From contig JALHNH010000001.1 in assembly GCA_022843625.1 (NCBI GenBank), forward strand, positions 62,001 to 126,000: 64,000 bases of DNA, in the 5' to 3' direction. This document shows, in pieces, positions 1 through 8,430 of the stretch. The number at the start of each line of letters is the position of its first letter. The first letter of the stretch is position 1. A program made the translations under genes and the position numbers. Origin of the DNA: Bryobacter sp. GTDB lineage: Bacteria; Acidobacteriota; Terriglobia; Bryobacterales; Bryobacteraceae. Under the pieces are notes generated by a model. The model ran no database searches, was not told the origin of the DNA, and was given only the letters and a program-made list of their open reading frames with translations.

Positions 1-343
1 TGCCCACCCGATCGTTCCACATCAGCTTGGTTTTAGAGTTAGGCAACCACTGCAGCATCGAGCCCTGTTGCCAGTTCCAGGCTCGGGTTCGGCCAATTTC
101 ACGCCAGCGGTCCTTCTCCTGCGTATCGATTATGCCAATGCGAATCTCGTCCTCGGCCGTAGGGGAGCGATGCTCGAAGGAGACCTGCTGGCCGAGGATA
201 AATCGTCCGCTCGGATCGAACTGCAATTTGTCATAGTAACCAAACCAGTGGAAGCCGGGCTGGTTGGTGAGACGTCTGATTGGAGTTGGCTCGCCCTTAA
301 GCGCTACCGTGGCAAGAAGCGAAATTATATGGCGACGATTCAT
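1..343 (-). CDS. Beta-propeller (WD40/PD40-like) exported protein, N-terminal part only
   Basis: Reading the minus strand from the ATG at 343 gives an open frame of about 114 codons that runs off the window at base 1, so the C-terminus is missing. The start overlaps the stop of the FecR gene as an ATGA, which supports translational coupling. The N-terminus (MNRRHIISLLATVAL) looks like a short export signal. Further in come FHWFGYYDKLQFDPSG and RAWNWQQGSMLQWLP, which I recognise from secreted propeller-like proteins of Acidobacteria and Planctomycetes (sometimes named TolB-like or oligogalacturonate-lyase-like). The enzymatic role, if any, is unknown. Its place in a sigma/FecR operon suggests it is a target or a sensor of that regulatory pair; that is inference. 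Confidence 0.7.
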   Translation of the reverse strand, partial: MNRRHIISLLATVALKGEPTPIRRLTNQPGFHWFGYYDKLQFDPSGRFILGQQVSFEHRSPTAEDEIRIGIIDTQEKDRWREIGRTRAWNWQQGSMLQWLPNSKTKLMWNDRVG

Positions 344-1173
344 TCTCCATAGAATACACGGGGCAGCTTGATAGCAGGGCCCAAGTCGAGCGCAGGCCAG
401 TAGTCGCTTACAATTCGCGGGTCTCCCCTCAAAGCTCTATCTCTGTTGACTCCGGCTGGTGGCGGATAAAGTGATGCTAACCGATCGAATGCCTCAGCTC
501 GTTTTTGAGGGTTGGACTCACGCCAGAGGCGATGCAGCAGTTGGAGTGGATCGTTTGTCGAGGCGATCAGGGTTCGACGGGGAATGGAGGGAGCCTGTCC
601 CTTGACCAGGTCTACCTCATAGCCCTGACGAACAAGAGAGTCCTGCTTTTGGGCATTGACTCTAACCCATCCGGAAGTCACCGCTACTTTTCCGTTGCCC
701 GAACCGTCCACGCTGACTTCGTAAGCGCAGCCGAGGTCATCGAGCTTTGCGGGAGGAGTTTGAACCTGAAATACATATGGATCGGCGATGATGAAGGCAT
801 CGAATTTCCCTTCGAGCAATTCCATCAGTTGGCGTTCAGAGCTGGAAGCGAGGATGCGAAACCGGGAACCAGCCTCAAAGCGAACGCGCCCAATCTTTCC
901 AACTTCGACTTCGGTTTTTTCAGAGAGGCTAATGACTCGATTCATCGTTACTAGCTTGCCGTTCATTGTCCAGTCAGAATCTGCATCTGGCCAAATTCTC
1001 CATGTCAGCAAGCAGCCGAGCGTTAGGGCTGCAGCAAACGCGTAGAACCATCGGGCAGGCTTTACAGGCTGTAGCGGTTTTTTAATGTGGCGGTATTTTC
1101 CGAGATGATCCTCCAGAGCCTTTTCTTCAGCGTCGCCCTCTCCACTGCGATCCCAAAGATAGTCTTCAGGCAT
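340..1173 (-). CDS. FecR-family anti-sigma / signal-transducing membrane protein
   Basis: 277 residues. A charged cytoplasmic N-terminus (about 1-40) is followed by one hydrophobic segment (about 43-60, WFYAFAAALTLGCLLTW) and a periplasmic part with the FecR-type beta domain (about 70-175: KLVTMNRVISLSEKTEV, then GKIGRVRFEAGSRFRIL). FecR proteins sit in the inner membrane and control a cognate ECF sigma factor. The start overlaps the end of the sigma gene by 8 bp, so the two are very likely co-translated. No TonB receptor is adjacent, unlike the classical Fec arrangement. The last third (TLIASTNDPLQLLHRL to the end) has no domain I recognise. Confidence 0.85.
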   Translation of the reverse strand: MPEDYLWDRSGEGDAEEKALEDHLGKYRHIKKPLQPVKPARWFYAFAAALTLGCLLTWRIWPDADSDWTMNGKLVTMNRVISLSEKTEVEVGKIGRVRFEAGSRFRILASSSERQLMELLEGKFDAFIIADPYVFQVQTPPAKLDDLGCAYEVSVDGSGNGKVAVTSGWVRVNAQKQDSLVRQGYEVDLVKGQAPSIPRRTLIASTNDPLQLLHRLWRESNPQKRAEAFDRLASLYPPPAGVNRDRALRGDPRIVSDYWPALDLGPAIKLPRVFYGE

Positions 1174-1627
1174 TTACTTTTACTCCTAACGATTGCCTCA
1201 ATAACGACATGCCGCGGCTCAGGTTGACACGAACACTACCGTGCGTCATGCCCGTCAGGTCGGCAATTTCGGGGCCGGTCAACCCCTCGATGAAGCGCAG
1301 AGACAAGGTTTCACGATAGACTTCGGGCAAATTCTGCAAGGCGTCGAGAATCGGATCCGGGGCTTCGTTCTTTGCCGGGTGTATGTCCAGCAGGGGTTCC
1401 TGAACTTTGCGCCGCCTGAAGAAATCAGCCGCCTTGTTGCGTGCAATTGCTGCTATCCAAGCCGGGAAATGTTTGTCGTCCTGCAGCTGGTCGATCTTGC
1501 GCCAGGCCTCCAGAAACACTTCTTGCGTCCCATCTTCAGCCTGCCCCGAAGGTAGCCTCGAAATCAGGATGGCATGGACGTATTTCGCATAGCGATCGTA
1601 ATGGTTCGCAAAATCAGAGCGCGTCAA
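1166..1627 (-). CDS. ECF-type RNA polymerase sigma factor
   Basis: 153 residues, a normal ECF length. Sigma region 2 lies at about 8-75 (YDRYAKYVHAILISR, TQEVFLEAWRKIDQL, FPAWIAAIARNKAADFFRRR) and region 4 at about 92-148 with a helix-turn-helix (LPEVYRETLSLRFIEGLT, EIADLTGMTHGSVRVNLSRG). It recruits RNA polymerase to a specific promoter set and is probably held by the FecR protein encoded just downstream. It diverges from the esterase gene with only 39 bp between them, so that spacer must hold promoters for both. Region 3 is absent, as expected for this class. Confidence 0.92.
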   Translation of the reverse strand: MTRSDFANHYDRYAKYVHAILISRLPSGQAEDGTQEVFLEAWRKIDQLQDDKHFPAWIAAIARNKAADFFRRRKVQEPLLDIHPAKNEAPDPILDALQNLPEVYRETLSLRFIEGLTGPEIADLTGMTHGSVRVNLSRGMSLLRQSLGVKVNA

Positions 1628-1666
1628 CAGTTGCCTTCAACCTACAGGATGCAATAGCTTGGGAGT

Positions 1667-2470
1667 GTGTTAACCAGTTTATTTCTGCTTTTAACCCTTG
1701 CCCAGACTCCAGTGAGCCTCTACCCTGCCAAGGGAGTGTTTGAAGACGAGCGGGACCGCCCTGAGATCACTCCGTACCTGGCAGATAAGAGTAAGGCCTC
1801 GGGCGCTGCGGTTGTGGTGTGCCCTGGAGGTGGATACGGGGCGCTGGCGATGGATCATGAAGGCCTGCAAATCGCTCGTTGGCTGAATTCCATGGGGGTG
1901 CACGCCTTCGTCCTGAAGTATCGGCTGGGGCCGCGTCACAAGCATCCGGCAATGCACGACGACGTCAGTGAGGCCTTCCGCATTGTGCGTGGGCGAGCCA
2001 GTCAGTGGGGTGTCGATTCCAAAAGAGTTGGCGTGTGGGGCTTTAGCGCAGGCGGCCATTTGGCTTCCAGTATCTCTACTCATTTCACCCCTGAGACGCG
2101 GCCGGACTTTTCCATCCTTAGCTATCCCGTGATCACCTGCACCGAGGAATGGAAGCACAAGGGCAGTTGCAGGAATCTATTGGGAAGCGAAACGCCCGAT
2201 CCCAAATTGGCAGAATTTCTGAGTAGTGAAAAACAGGTTACCCGCGACACGCCGCCCACCTTCATCTTTCACACAACCGACGATGCGTCGGTGCCAGTAG
2301 AGAATGCACTGGCCTACTATAGCGCTTTGCGAAAGAACGGTGTTGAGGCCGAGCTGCACATCTTTGAGCATGGCCGGCACGGCGTTGGCCTGGCTCCTGG
2401 AGACTGGGTTCTGAGCTCCTGGGGGGATCTGCTAGCTAAGTGGCTTGTGCGCCACGGAATTACAAAGTAG
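1667..2470 (+). CDS. Exported alpha/beta hydrolase (BD-FAE-like esterase/lipase)
   Basis: 267 residues with a hydrophobic leader (LTSLFLLLTLAQTPVS), so probably periplasmic. The oxyanion-hole motif PGGGY is at 53-57 and the nucleophile elbow GFSAGG gives Ser127. The acid is probably Asp205 or Asp206 (TTDDASVP) and the base His238 (EHGRHGVGLA). This layout fits carbohydrate or short-chain esterases of the dienelactone hydrolase/acetyl xylan esterase group; the substrate cannot be read from sequence. The start is GTG; the GGGAG just upstream is rather close, so the exact start is uncertain. Its 3' end overlaps the convergent FG-GAP gene by 11 bp. Confidence 0.85.
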   Translation: MLTSLFLLLTLAQTPVSLYPAKGVFEDERDRPEITPYLADKSKASGAAVVVCPGGGYGALAMDHEGLQIARWLNSMGVHAFVLKYRLGPRHKHPAMHDDVSEAFRIVRGRASQWGVDSKRVGVWGFSAGGHLASSISTHFTPETRPDFSILSYPVITCTEEWKHKGSCRNLLGSETPDPKLAEFLSSEKQVTRDTPPTFIFHTTDDASVPVENALAYYSALRKNGVEAELHIFEHGRHGVGLAPGDWVLSSWGDLLAKWLVRHGITK

Positions 2471-3587
2471 GCGCGCCAAGGAACAGAAAAAGCCCCGACT
2501 TTCCCGGGGCTACGAAGTCCAGCCGGCCATCGCCATTAAGGTCTGCTACGGGTAACTGCATGCCGCCGCCGGTGCGAGTTGAGTAATCAATCACGTGCTT
2601 GATCCACTGCAATTTGCCGCTGGCTTCCTTCTTAAATTCGTACCAGTAAATTCCCAATGCTTCGCGTTCGCCGGGGTCCTTGCCATTGTGGGCCATAAAG
2701 CGCTTGCCGGTCAGAAAATCAGGCTTGCCGTCTTTGTTCAGGTCGACCATAGTAATGGCATGGGGCTGTGACCAGGAGTCATCGATCATACGAATCTCAA
2801 AGGTGCCTCCAGTGTTTTGTTCGAGCCAGAATACGCCATAGTCGTGGGCGTTTCCCGTAACTATGTCGTTGCGACCGTCACCGTTGACATCGAGAACGTA
2901 CATGAAGCTAAGGCTCTTGAGCGTTGGGAAGTCGGCATGAAATTGCCAATTGTCCTGCATCGGGTTGGAGGGCGCCTCTAACCAGCCAGCGGGGGTCAGG
3001 ATATCGGTGCGCCCATCTTTGTTGATGTCACCGGCACCTATGCCATGCCCAAGATTGAGAGGACTGGCTGTGTGCTTCTCCCACTTGCCGTTGGCGAATT
3101 TGTACCAGACGGTGGCTGTTTTGCCGCCATACTGAGGCAATATTTCATTGGCCTTGCCATCGTTATCGAGATCTACCAGGAAGGCAAATTCGATCGGGCC
3201 GGCCGTATCAATGACTGTTTCAACCCATTTGCCAACACCCCTGCCCGGGTTCTTGTACCAGCTCAATTTCTTCTGAAAATAGGTGGCGGTAATGATGTCC
3301 ATTTTCCCATCACCATCGACATCCAGCGCGAGATCTGAAAAGGCATCGACATAGTTGTTGTCAAAGTTCAACTCTCGAAATTGAGTCTTCTTCCATCCAG
3401 GATTGGCATACCAGTATTCTCCAGAGACGATGTCGAGCTTTCCGTCTCCATTGATGTCGACAAGGGCTGCGGTTTCTGCGGCACCTCCGTCGAGCATCGT
3501 CTTGGTGAAATTCAAGTCGGCCGGACGACGGTCTCCTTGAAGGATAGCTGTCAGCGCCAGGGTCAGTATCAAGTATTTAGTGTTCAT
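2460..3587 (-). CDS. Secreted FG-GAP/VCBS repeat protein
   Basis: 375 residues with a signal peptide (MNTKYLILTLALTAILQG). About seven calcium-binding-type loops of the form DxNxDGxxD follow, for example DINGDGKLDIVSGEY, DVDGDGKMDIITATY, DINKDGRTDILTP and DLNGDGRLDFVAPG, which fits a seven-bladed integrin-like propeller. Such proteins are extracellular or periplasmic and bind ligands or calcium; no catalytic motif is visible. It is the third gene of an operon with the GMC oxidoreductase and its small subunit and overlaps the small-subunit gene by 11 bp. Another FG-GAP protein lies at 47005-48120. Confidence 0.85.
   Translation of the reverse strand: MNTKYLILTLALTAILQGDRRPADLNFTKTMLDGGAAETAALVDINGDGKLDIVSGEYWYANPGWKKTQFRELNFDNNYVDAFSDLALDVDGDGKMDIITATYFQKKLSWYKNPGRGVGKWVETVIDTAGPIEFAFLVDLDNDGKANEILPQYGGKTATVWYKFANGKWEKHTASPLNLGHGIGAGDINKDGRTDILTPAGWLEAPSNPMQDNWQFHADFPTLKSLSFMYVLDVNGDGRNDIVTGNAHDYGVFWLEQNTGGTFEIRMIDDSWSQPHAITMVDLNKDGKPDFLTGKRFMAHNGKDPGEREALGIYWYEFKKEASGKLQWIKHVIDYSTRTGGGMQLPVADLNGDGRLDFVAPGKSGLFLFLGAPTL
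2486..2511 (-). terminator. Terminator-like hairpin inside the 3' end of the FG-GAP gene
   Basis: On the minus strand a perfect 7-bp stem (AGCCCCG/CGGGGCT, 2491-2511, 7-nt loop) is followed directly by TTTTT (2486-2490). This has the form of an intrinsic terminator but lies within the last codons of the FG-GAP gene, about 26 bp before its stop. It could end the operon transcript when translation fails, or be a coincidence of a GLFLFL coding stretch. Confidence 0.35.
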
Positions 3588-4122
3588 CTAATTTGCACTC
3601 CGGAAATTCAGCAAGTACCTGGTTGCCCAGATAGCCCAAGTCTTCTAGCAAGCCCGCGCGCGAGGTGTAGTAACCATCCGCGGACATGTTTTTCGCCACC
3701 CGAAAGAACTTCTGCTCCATCGTATTTACCTCACCCCGATCCACTTCTGCGCAGAGCGGTTCGAGAATGGCGAGTTGTTCCTTTTGGCTGAGGGTGAGAA
3801 AGTTCTTCGATGCCAACCAACCGATGCCATCGGTAAAAGTCTTCTTGTGCATCTCGTTATTGCGAACTACCAGATCAATATAGTTTGGCACCTGGGCTTT
3901 TGTTGCTCCGGGAATGATCAGTTCAGTCATTTTCGACAGAATCGAGAATTGATCCGGATTGAAGAATTTGGGCGGCCCCGGGTCTGCACTCTTGCCTGGG
4001 GCGGGATGCTGGTGCTGGCCGTAGAGCTCATCGCCAGCAAATGGGAAAGCGCACTGGATGCCGATTGCACCAATAATTTTTATAGTTTCGCGGCGCCCGT
4101 CATCATAAGCATTTTCTGACAT
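3577..4122 (-). CDS. Gluconate 2-dehydrogenase subunit 3-like small subunit of a GMC dehydrogenase
   Basis: 181 residues. The N-terminus carries a twin-arginine-like leader (GRRETIKIIGAIGIQ) that could take the folded complex across the membrane. The body (FFNPDQFSILSKMTELIIPG, then IDLVVRNNE and LSQKEQLAILEPL) matches the gluconate 2-dehydrogenase subunit 3 family, whose members pair with an FAD-binding GMC subunit. It starts directly after the GMC gene (stop at 4123, start at 4122) and overlaps the FG-GAP gene downstream. A second copy of the same pairing lies at 16710-18794. Confidence 0.85.
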   Translation of the reverse strand: MSENAYDDGRRETIKIIGAIGIQCAFPFAGDELYGQHQHPAPGKSADPGPPKFFNPDQFSILSKMTELIIPGATKAQVPNYIDLVVRNNEMHKKTFTDGIGWLASKNFLTLSQKEQLAILEPLCAEVDRGEVNTMEQKFFRVAKNMSADGYYTSRAGLLEDLGYLGNQVLAEFPECKLDEH

Positions 4123-5697
4123 CTAGGCTTCTCCCTTTTTGAGACGGTCTATGAGATGTTCTGCAGTCCTTGCTGAAACAGCCATAAAGGTGTGGGTTGG
4201 GTTCTTCTCTGATCCTGCTGGCAGGATGTTCCCGCCGAGTGTATAGAGATTTGGCACATCGTGGGTGCGTCCAAAGCTGTCTGTAACAGACCGCTTCGGG
4301 TCCTTACCCATAATGGTGCCGCCGATTTCATGATTGGGTCTGGGTTCCTGATAGACCTGATGGATTTCAGATCCAGCGGCTTCGAGAATTTCTCGCGACT
4401 TCGTTTGCATGTCCCGGAAGATTTTCATGTCGTTTTCATTCCAGTAGAGATAGCGACGGACCTCGGGTAAACCGAATTTATCTTTCTTTTCTGGATCGAG
4501 ATCCACGTAGCTCTTTTCGTCGGGGGTTTTTTCGCCGTAGGGAGAAAAAACGAAGTATGAAGGATAGCGATCCTTCACGGATTGTTTGAATGCGTCGCCC
4601 ATGCCTGGCAAGGACCGGGCCCAGCCAACGCTACGGCGGTTCTGATAGTTGAATTGAGCACCCCAGCTTCGCGCATAATCTCGCTTCTGATTGTGCATGA
4701 AGCTGGGCAGGTAGGCGTGATCGAGGAAGCCCTCGTCGTTGGTGAGGGCTTTGCCGATCAGTGGCTTCAGGAATGCTTCTACGCCACCTGTGAAGTGAGG
4801 CATGAAATCCTTGCCCACACGGCCGGAAGAATTCGCAAGGCCTTTGGGGTAGCGGTTGGATTTTGACTGCAATAACAATGCGACATTCTGAACACAGGCT
4901 GCAGCGAGGATTACGATCTTGCCCTGGACTTCGCCTTGAGCCAGTGTCGTGCGATTTAAAAACTTGACGCCCGTTGCGCGGTTTTCAGCGTTGACAGGAA
5001 TGTCATAGACGACGCTGTCCAATTGCAAAGTGATCTTGCCTGTCTTCATCAGAGGCCGCATATGGCCATCCCACGAGTTGTACTTGGCCGCAACGTCGCA
5101 TCCCGCCATGCAGTTGCCGCAATAGTGGCAAGCCGGGCGGCCAAATTTCGGACGAGTCAACGTAGATTTGCGAACATGGATCACTTTTCGACCCAGCTTT
5201 GCTGCACCGCGCTGGATCAAGAGGTCGGAGCACTTCATGGGCGCAGGTGGCAGAAAGATTCCATCTGGAAGATCTTCCAGACCATCAAGGTTTCCGCACA
5301 CACCTACTTCTCGCTCAATGCGGTCGTAGTAGGGGGCGAGTTCTTTGTAGCTGATTGGCCAGTCGTAGCCGACACCATCCCGGGTATAACCTTCAAAATC
5401 ACGAGGACCGAACCGCCACGCCACAGCGTTCCAAAGCATCGACTTCCCGCCCAACCCACGGGAACGTTCTGTGTCGAAACCAGGTTTGTTGTTGCGCATC
5501 TTGGGGATGCCGCGGTTTGGAAACTCAAAAGGCATCGCGTGAGTGTTGAAGTCTGTGCGGGTTTCAATTTTGGGACCTCCCTCGACTACACACACATTTA
5601 CGCCGGCCCTGGCCAGATGCGCCGCGACCGTTCCACCGCAAGCACCCGAGCCGACAATTACGACATCGTAAACTTCTTTCGCCATTTTGAACCTCAT
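4123..5697 (-). CDS. GMC-family FAD-dependent oxidoreductase with a cysteine cluster
   Basis: 524 residues. The FAD-binding Rossmann motif VVIVGSGACGG is at about 12-22. The C-terminal domain has the GMC active-site elements HEIGGT and NPTHT. The likely role is periplasmic oxidation of a sugar or alcohol. A Cx2Cx2Cx3C cluster at Cys190, 193, 196 and 200 is not needed for the GMC fold; in place it resembles the iron-sulfur-binding segment of bacterial FAD glucose dehydrogenases, so it may carry an electron-transfer cluster (inference). The second GMC protein of this window lacks these cysteines. A start at 5682 (MAKEVYDVVIVG) is also possible. First gene of a three-gene minus-strand operon. 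Confidence 0.9.
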   Translation of the reverse strand: MRFKMAKEVYDVVIVGSGACGGTVAAHLARAGVNVCVVEGGPKIETRTDFNTHAMPFEFPNRGIPKMRNNKPGFDTERSRGLGGKSMLWNAVAWRFGPRDFEGYTRDGVGYDWPISYKELAPYYDRIEREVGVCGNLDGLEDLPDGIFLPPAPMKCSDLLIQRGAAKLGRKVIHVRKSTLTRPKFGRPACHYCGNCMAGCDVAAKYNSWDGHMRPLMKTGKITLQLDSVVYDIPVNAENRATGVKFLNRTTLAQGEVQGKIVILAAACVQNVALLLQSKSNRYPKGLANSSGRVGKDFMPHFTGGVEAFLKPLIGKALTNDEGFLDHAYLPSFMHNQKRDYARSWGAQFNYQNRRSVGWARSLPGMGDAFKQSVKDRYPSYFVFSPYGEKTPDEKSYVDLDPEKKDKFGLPEVRRYLYWNENDMKIFRDMQTKSREILEAAGSEIHQVYQEPRPNHEIGGTIMGKDPKRSVTDSFGRTHDVPNLYTLGGNILPAGSEKNPTHTFMAVSARTAEHLIDRLKKGEA

Positions 5698-5778
5698 CCT
5701 ATCGCATTCAGGGCGGGATGACCTTTTTCAGCTTCCGCTAGCGCTTATTGATTGATGGGCGTATCATTCAAAGCGAAC

Positions 5779-7842
5779 ATGAAGCGAATTGTTTTCCTGC
5801 TTGTGACGGCGGTTGTTCTCTGTGGGCAACGTCGCGAATCTGTGGTGAAGCGCGATCTGATCCTTGCTCCGAACGAAGTCGACTACCAGAGCGAGGTAAA
5901 GGTTGCACGCGGCTACGCCGTAATCATTGGAGTAAGCGGCTACGCGAATCTCCCCTCAGATGCACAACTGAAGTATGCAGAGTCCGACGCCCGTTCTGTC
6001 TACCAGACGGTGATTTCCCGTGAAGGCGGTCAGATAGAACCGGAGAATGTGAGAACGCTATTTGGTTCTCAGGCAACGCGAGCAAATATCGCAAAGCTTC
6101 TGGAAGAGTGGCTACCTGGCGTTGCTAAAGAAGAAGACAGAGTCATTGTTTTCTTCGCCGGTCATGGATTTGTTTACGAGGGCAAGGGCTATCTGGCCCC
6201 GCACGATTTTTCCCTGGATAAGACGGCCCAGACGGGCTACGACATGGCCCGGCTGGGCGATACACTTGCCAACAAGGTAAAGGCTCGAAACAAGATTCTA
6301 TTGACCGACGCCTGCCATTCAGCGAAGATTCTCCCAGGTCTGGGCTCAAAGCAAATCAACGACCAGTTCAAGAATTTACCGGGTACCTTTTTCACTCTGG
6401 CCTCGAGCCGCGAAGCGGAATCGAGTTTTGAAGATCCCAATCTGGCTTCTGGTTCTGGCGTGTTTGCCTACTTTCTGGTGCAGGGATGGAAGGGGCAAGC
6501 TGATGTGGATCCTGAGGACGGAATTGTCACGGCTGATGAACTCGTTCAATACGTGAGGAGCCAGGTTCGCCAATATGCCAAGGCTCGCGGGGTCAGCCAG
6601 AATCCTCAAGAGAGCGGTAGTTTTCCGGCTGACATGACTCTTGGTTTTCTTCCGTTGCGCCGGGAAAAGGTGAAGGCAAATGCAAAACCAATTCTTGAAG
6701 GCACTATCGTCGTTACTAGTAATCTCGATGAGGTTGAGGTTTACGTAGACGGGAACCGGATTGGCAAGATTGGGGCAGGGAAGCGGTTGGTTGTACCGGG
6801 TCTTTCGAGCGGCGAGCACGAAGTCAGAGGCGAGCGTCAGGGCTATGACCCGGCCTTGCGTTTGGTAACTGTGCGTCCCGGCCAGGAAATTCATGTCGAA
6901 CTGCGGATCCAGTTTCAGCGTCGAATCGTGGAGGCCGCGAAGGAAGAATTCAAGAAGGGGCAGGCTATTTATGCGCGGCGCAAGTCGACCGCAGAATTGG
7001 ATCGCGCGGCCGAGAACTTCAAACGAGCGCTCAAGCTAGAAGACAAATATTCGGAAGCGGCTGAATATCTTTGCCTGACTTATCAGATTCTCGGAAAAAC
7101 GATGGATGCGGTAAAGGCATGCAAAAAAGCGGTGTCTCTCACTCCTGATGGGGTTGAATTCCGCACCTATTACGCGTCTGTGTTGACAGAAATGGGTGAT
7201 TCCAGTGAAGCAATTCGACAATTGACCAGCGCTCTTGAGCGCGAACCGAATTCATCTGAAGCGAACGTCATGCTGGCTGACGCTTTCCTGTTTGCGGGTG
7301 AATTTCAAAAGAGCGAGGAGGCTGCTTCACGGGCACTGGAGCTGAACCCGAAGGACGCCAGAGCTTATCTCTTTCGCGCCGATGCCCGCAGATTTACCCA
7401 GCGTTATGCGGAAGCAATGGGAGACTACCTGACTTATCTGCGAATCAACGACTTTCGGCCGCCCGTGGCTGAAGTGCTTGGCTATTATCTGATTGGAAGC
7501 GGATTGAGCAAACGAAACGCTGGGCAGAAACGCGTTCATGAAATCCAGCAATGGAGCGCCTGGTTCGGTATCTGCGACTCTGCTCGTGGGATGGATGAGT
7601 ATGCCAAGGCTATCTCGGCATGCGAGCGAGCTCTGCGCTTTGATGGTAAGGACGCAGGCACTTATTTTCTGTTGGGTAAAACCTATACCGAATGGTTTGA
7701 TCAACGCAACTCAAGAGAGAGCCTCCTAAAGGCCGAGGATAAACTACAGACAGCGCTGCGGCTCAATCCGGATTTCGAATTTGCGAATGAAGCTAAACGC
7801 CAACTCACGATGATTCGCGAATTTAAGGCGGTGGTGCGCTAA
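5779..7842 (+). CDS. Exported caspase-like peptidase (C14) with PEGA domain and TPR repeats
   Basis: 687 residues from the ATG at 5779, chosen because it begins a signal peptide (MKRIVFLLVTAVVLCG); the frame is open from 5752. A caspase fold follows (about 45-285): AVIIGVSGYA, the histidine motif VFFAGHG (His129) and the cysteine motif LLTDACHS (Cys179). Both catalytic residues are kept. A PEGA domain (about 310-385, GTIVVTSNLDEVEVYVDG) and then TPR repeats to the end suggest binding to envelope or protein partners. Most bacterial metacaspases of this build act on unknown targets. It heads a plus-strand run of exported proteins and diverges from the GMC operon. Confidence 0.88.
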   Translation: MKRIVFLLVTAVVLCGQRRESVVKRDLILAPNEVDYQSEVKVARGYAVIIGVSGYANLPSDAQLKYAESDARSVYQTVISREGGQIEPENVRTLFGSQATRANIAKLLEEWLPGVAKEEDRVIVFFAGHGFVYEGKGYLAPHDFSLDKTAQTGYDMARLGDTLANKVKARNKILLTDACHSAKILPGLGSKQINDQFKNLPGTFFTLASSREAESSFEDPNLASGSGVFAYFLVQGWKGQADVDPEDGIVTADELVQYVRSQVRQYAKARGVSQNPQESGSFPADMTLGFLPLRREKVKANAKPILEGTIVVTSNLDEVEVYVDGNRIGKIGAGKRLVVPGLSSGEHEVRGERQGYDPALRLVTVRPGQEIHVELRIQFQRRIVEAAKEEFKKGQAIYARRKSTAELDRAAENFKRALKLEDKYSEAAEYLCLTYQILGKTMDAVKACKKAVSLTPDGVEFRTYYASVLTEMGDSSEAIRQLTSALEREPNSSEANVMLADAFLFAGEFQKSEEAASRALELNPKDARAYLFRADARRFTQRYAEAMGDYLTYLRINDFRPPVAEVLGYYLIGSGLSKRNAGQKRVHEIQQWSAWFGICDSARGMDEYAKAISACERALRFDGKDAGTYFLLGKTYTEWFDQRNSRESLLKAEDKLQTALRLNPDFEFANEAKRQLTMIREFKAVVR

Positions 7843-8373
7843 ATGGAAGTTCCGGGGCGATTCGAGTTAGAACGTTGGGAATCTGAGTTTGCCGCAAATA
7901 GTGCCCGGCTGCTTTCTCTTGCAAGCAGGTTCCCTGGCGATCAGGGTTCTCAAAGACACTTTGAAGGCGCATGGAGCGTGGCGGAATGCATAAAGCACCT
8001 GACTATTACCGCTCAAGCCTTCATTCCGGTTTGGGCCCGGGCCTGCACCTTAACGGACCACAGTTTCGGTGCACCATACCCCTTCTGGTGGCGTTGGCTT
8101 TTTGCAGGAATCAACGATCCTTCCAAGATGCGTTCAAGCACTCCAGGCGCATTTGTGCCGAGCTCCGCGCTGCATCTTGAGCATGAACTTGCGTTGTACC
8201 TAAAGGAACGCAAGATTGTAAAGCAGCTTGCTAATGAAATGTACATCGGAGACATTGGCGGGATTAAAATCGCCTCTCCATTCGTTTCCTGGATGAAGTA
8301 TCCGCTGGATTTTTCTTTCGACCTTTGGATTGCCCATGAACGACGGCATCTCACTCAGGCTGAAAAAGGTTGA
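7843..8373 (+). CDS. DinB-superfamily protein
   Basis: 176 residues. The ATG follows the caspase stop with no gap (TAA then ATG), so the two are almost certainly co-translated. DinB-like four-helix-bundle features are EGAWSVAECIKHLTIT near 45-60, with a metal-ligand-type histidine, and a C-terminal helix with HERRHLTQAEKG giving two more histidines. No signal peptide is seen, so it is probably cytoplasmic, which is odd beside exported neighbours. DinB proteins include thiol transferases and metal hydrolases; the substrate here is unknown. A second, unrelated DinB protein is at 52936-53439. Confidence 0.75.
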   Translation: MEVPGRFELERWESEFAANSARLLSLASRFPGDQGSQRHFEGAWSVAECIKHLTITAQAFIPVWARACTLTDHSFGAPYPFWWRWLFAGINDPSKMRSSTPGAFVPSSALHLEHELALYLKERKIVKQLANEMYIGDIGGIKIASPFVSWMKYPLDFSFDLWIAHERRHLTQAEKG

Positions 8374-8430
8374 CGCGAACCTGGCGGAATTTACGCCAAA
8401 AGAAGTAGAGGATAAAATGCAAACCGGAGA

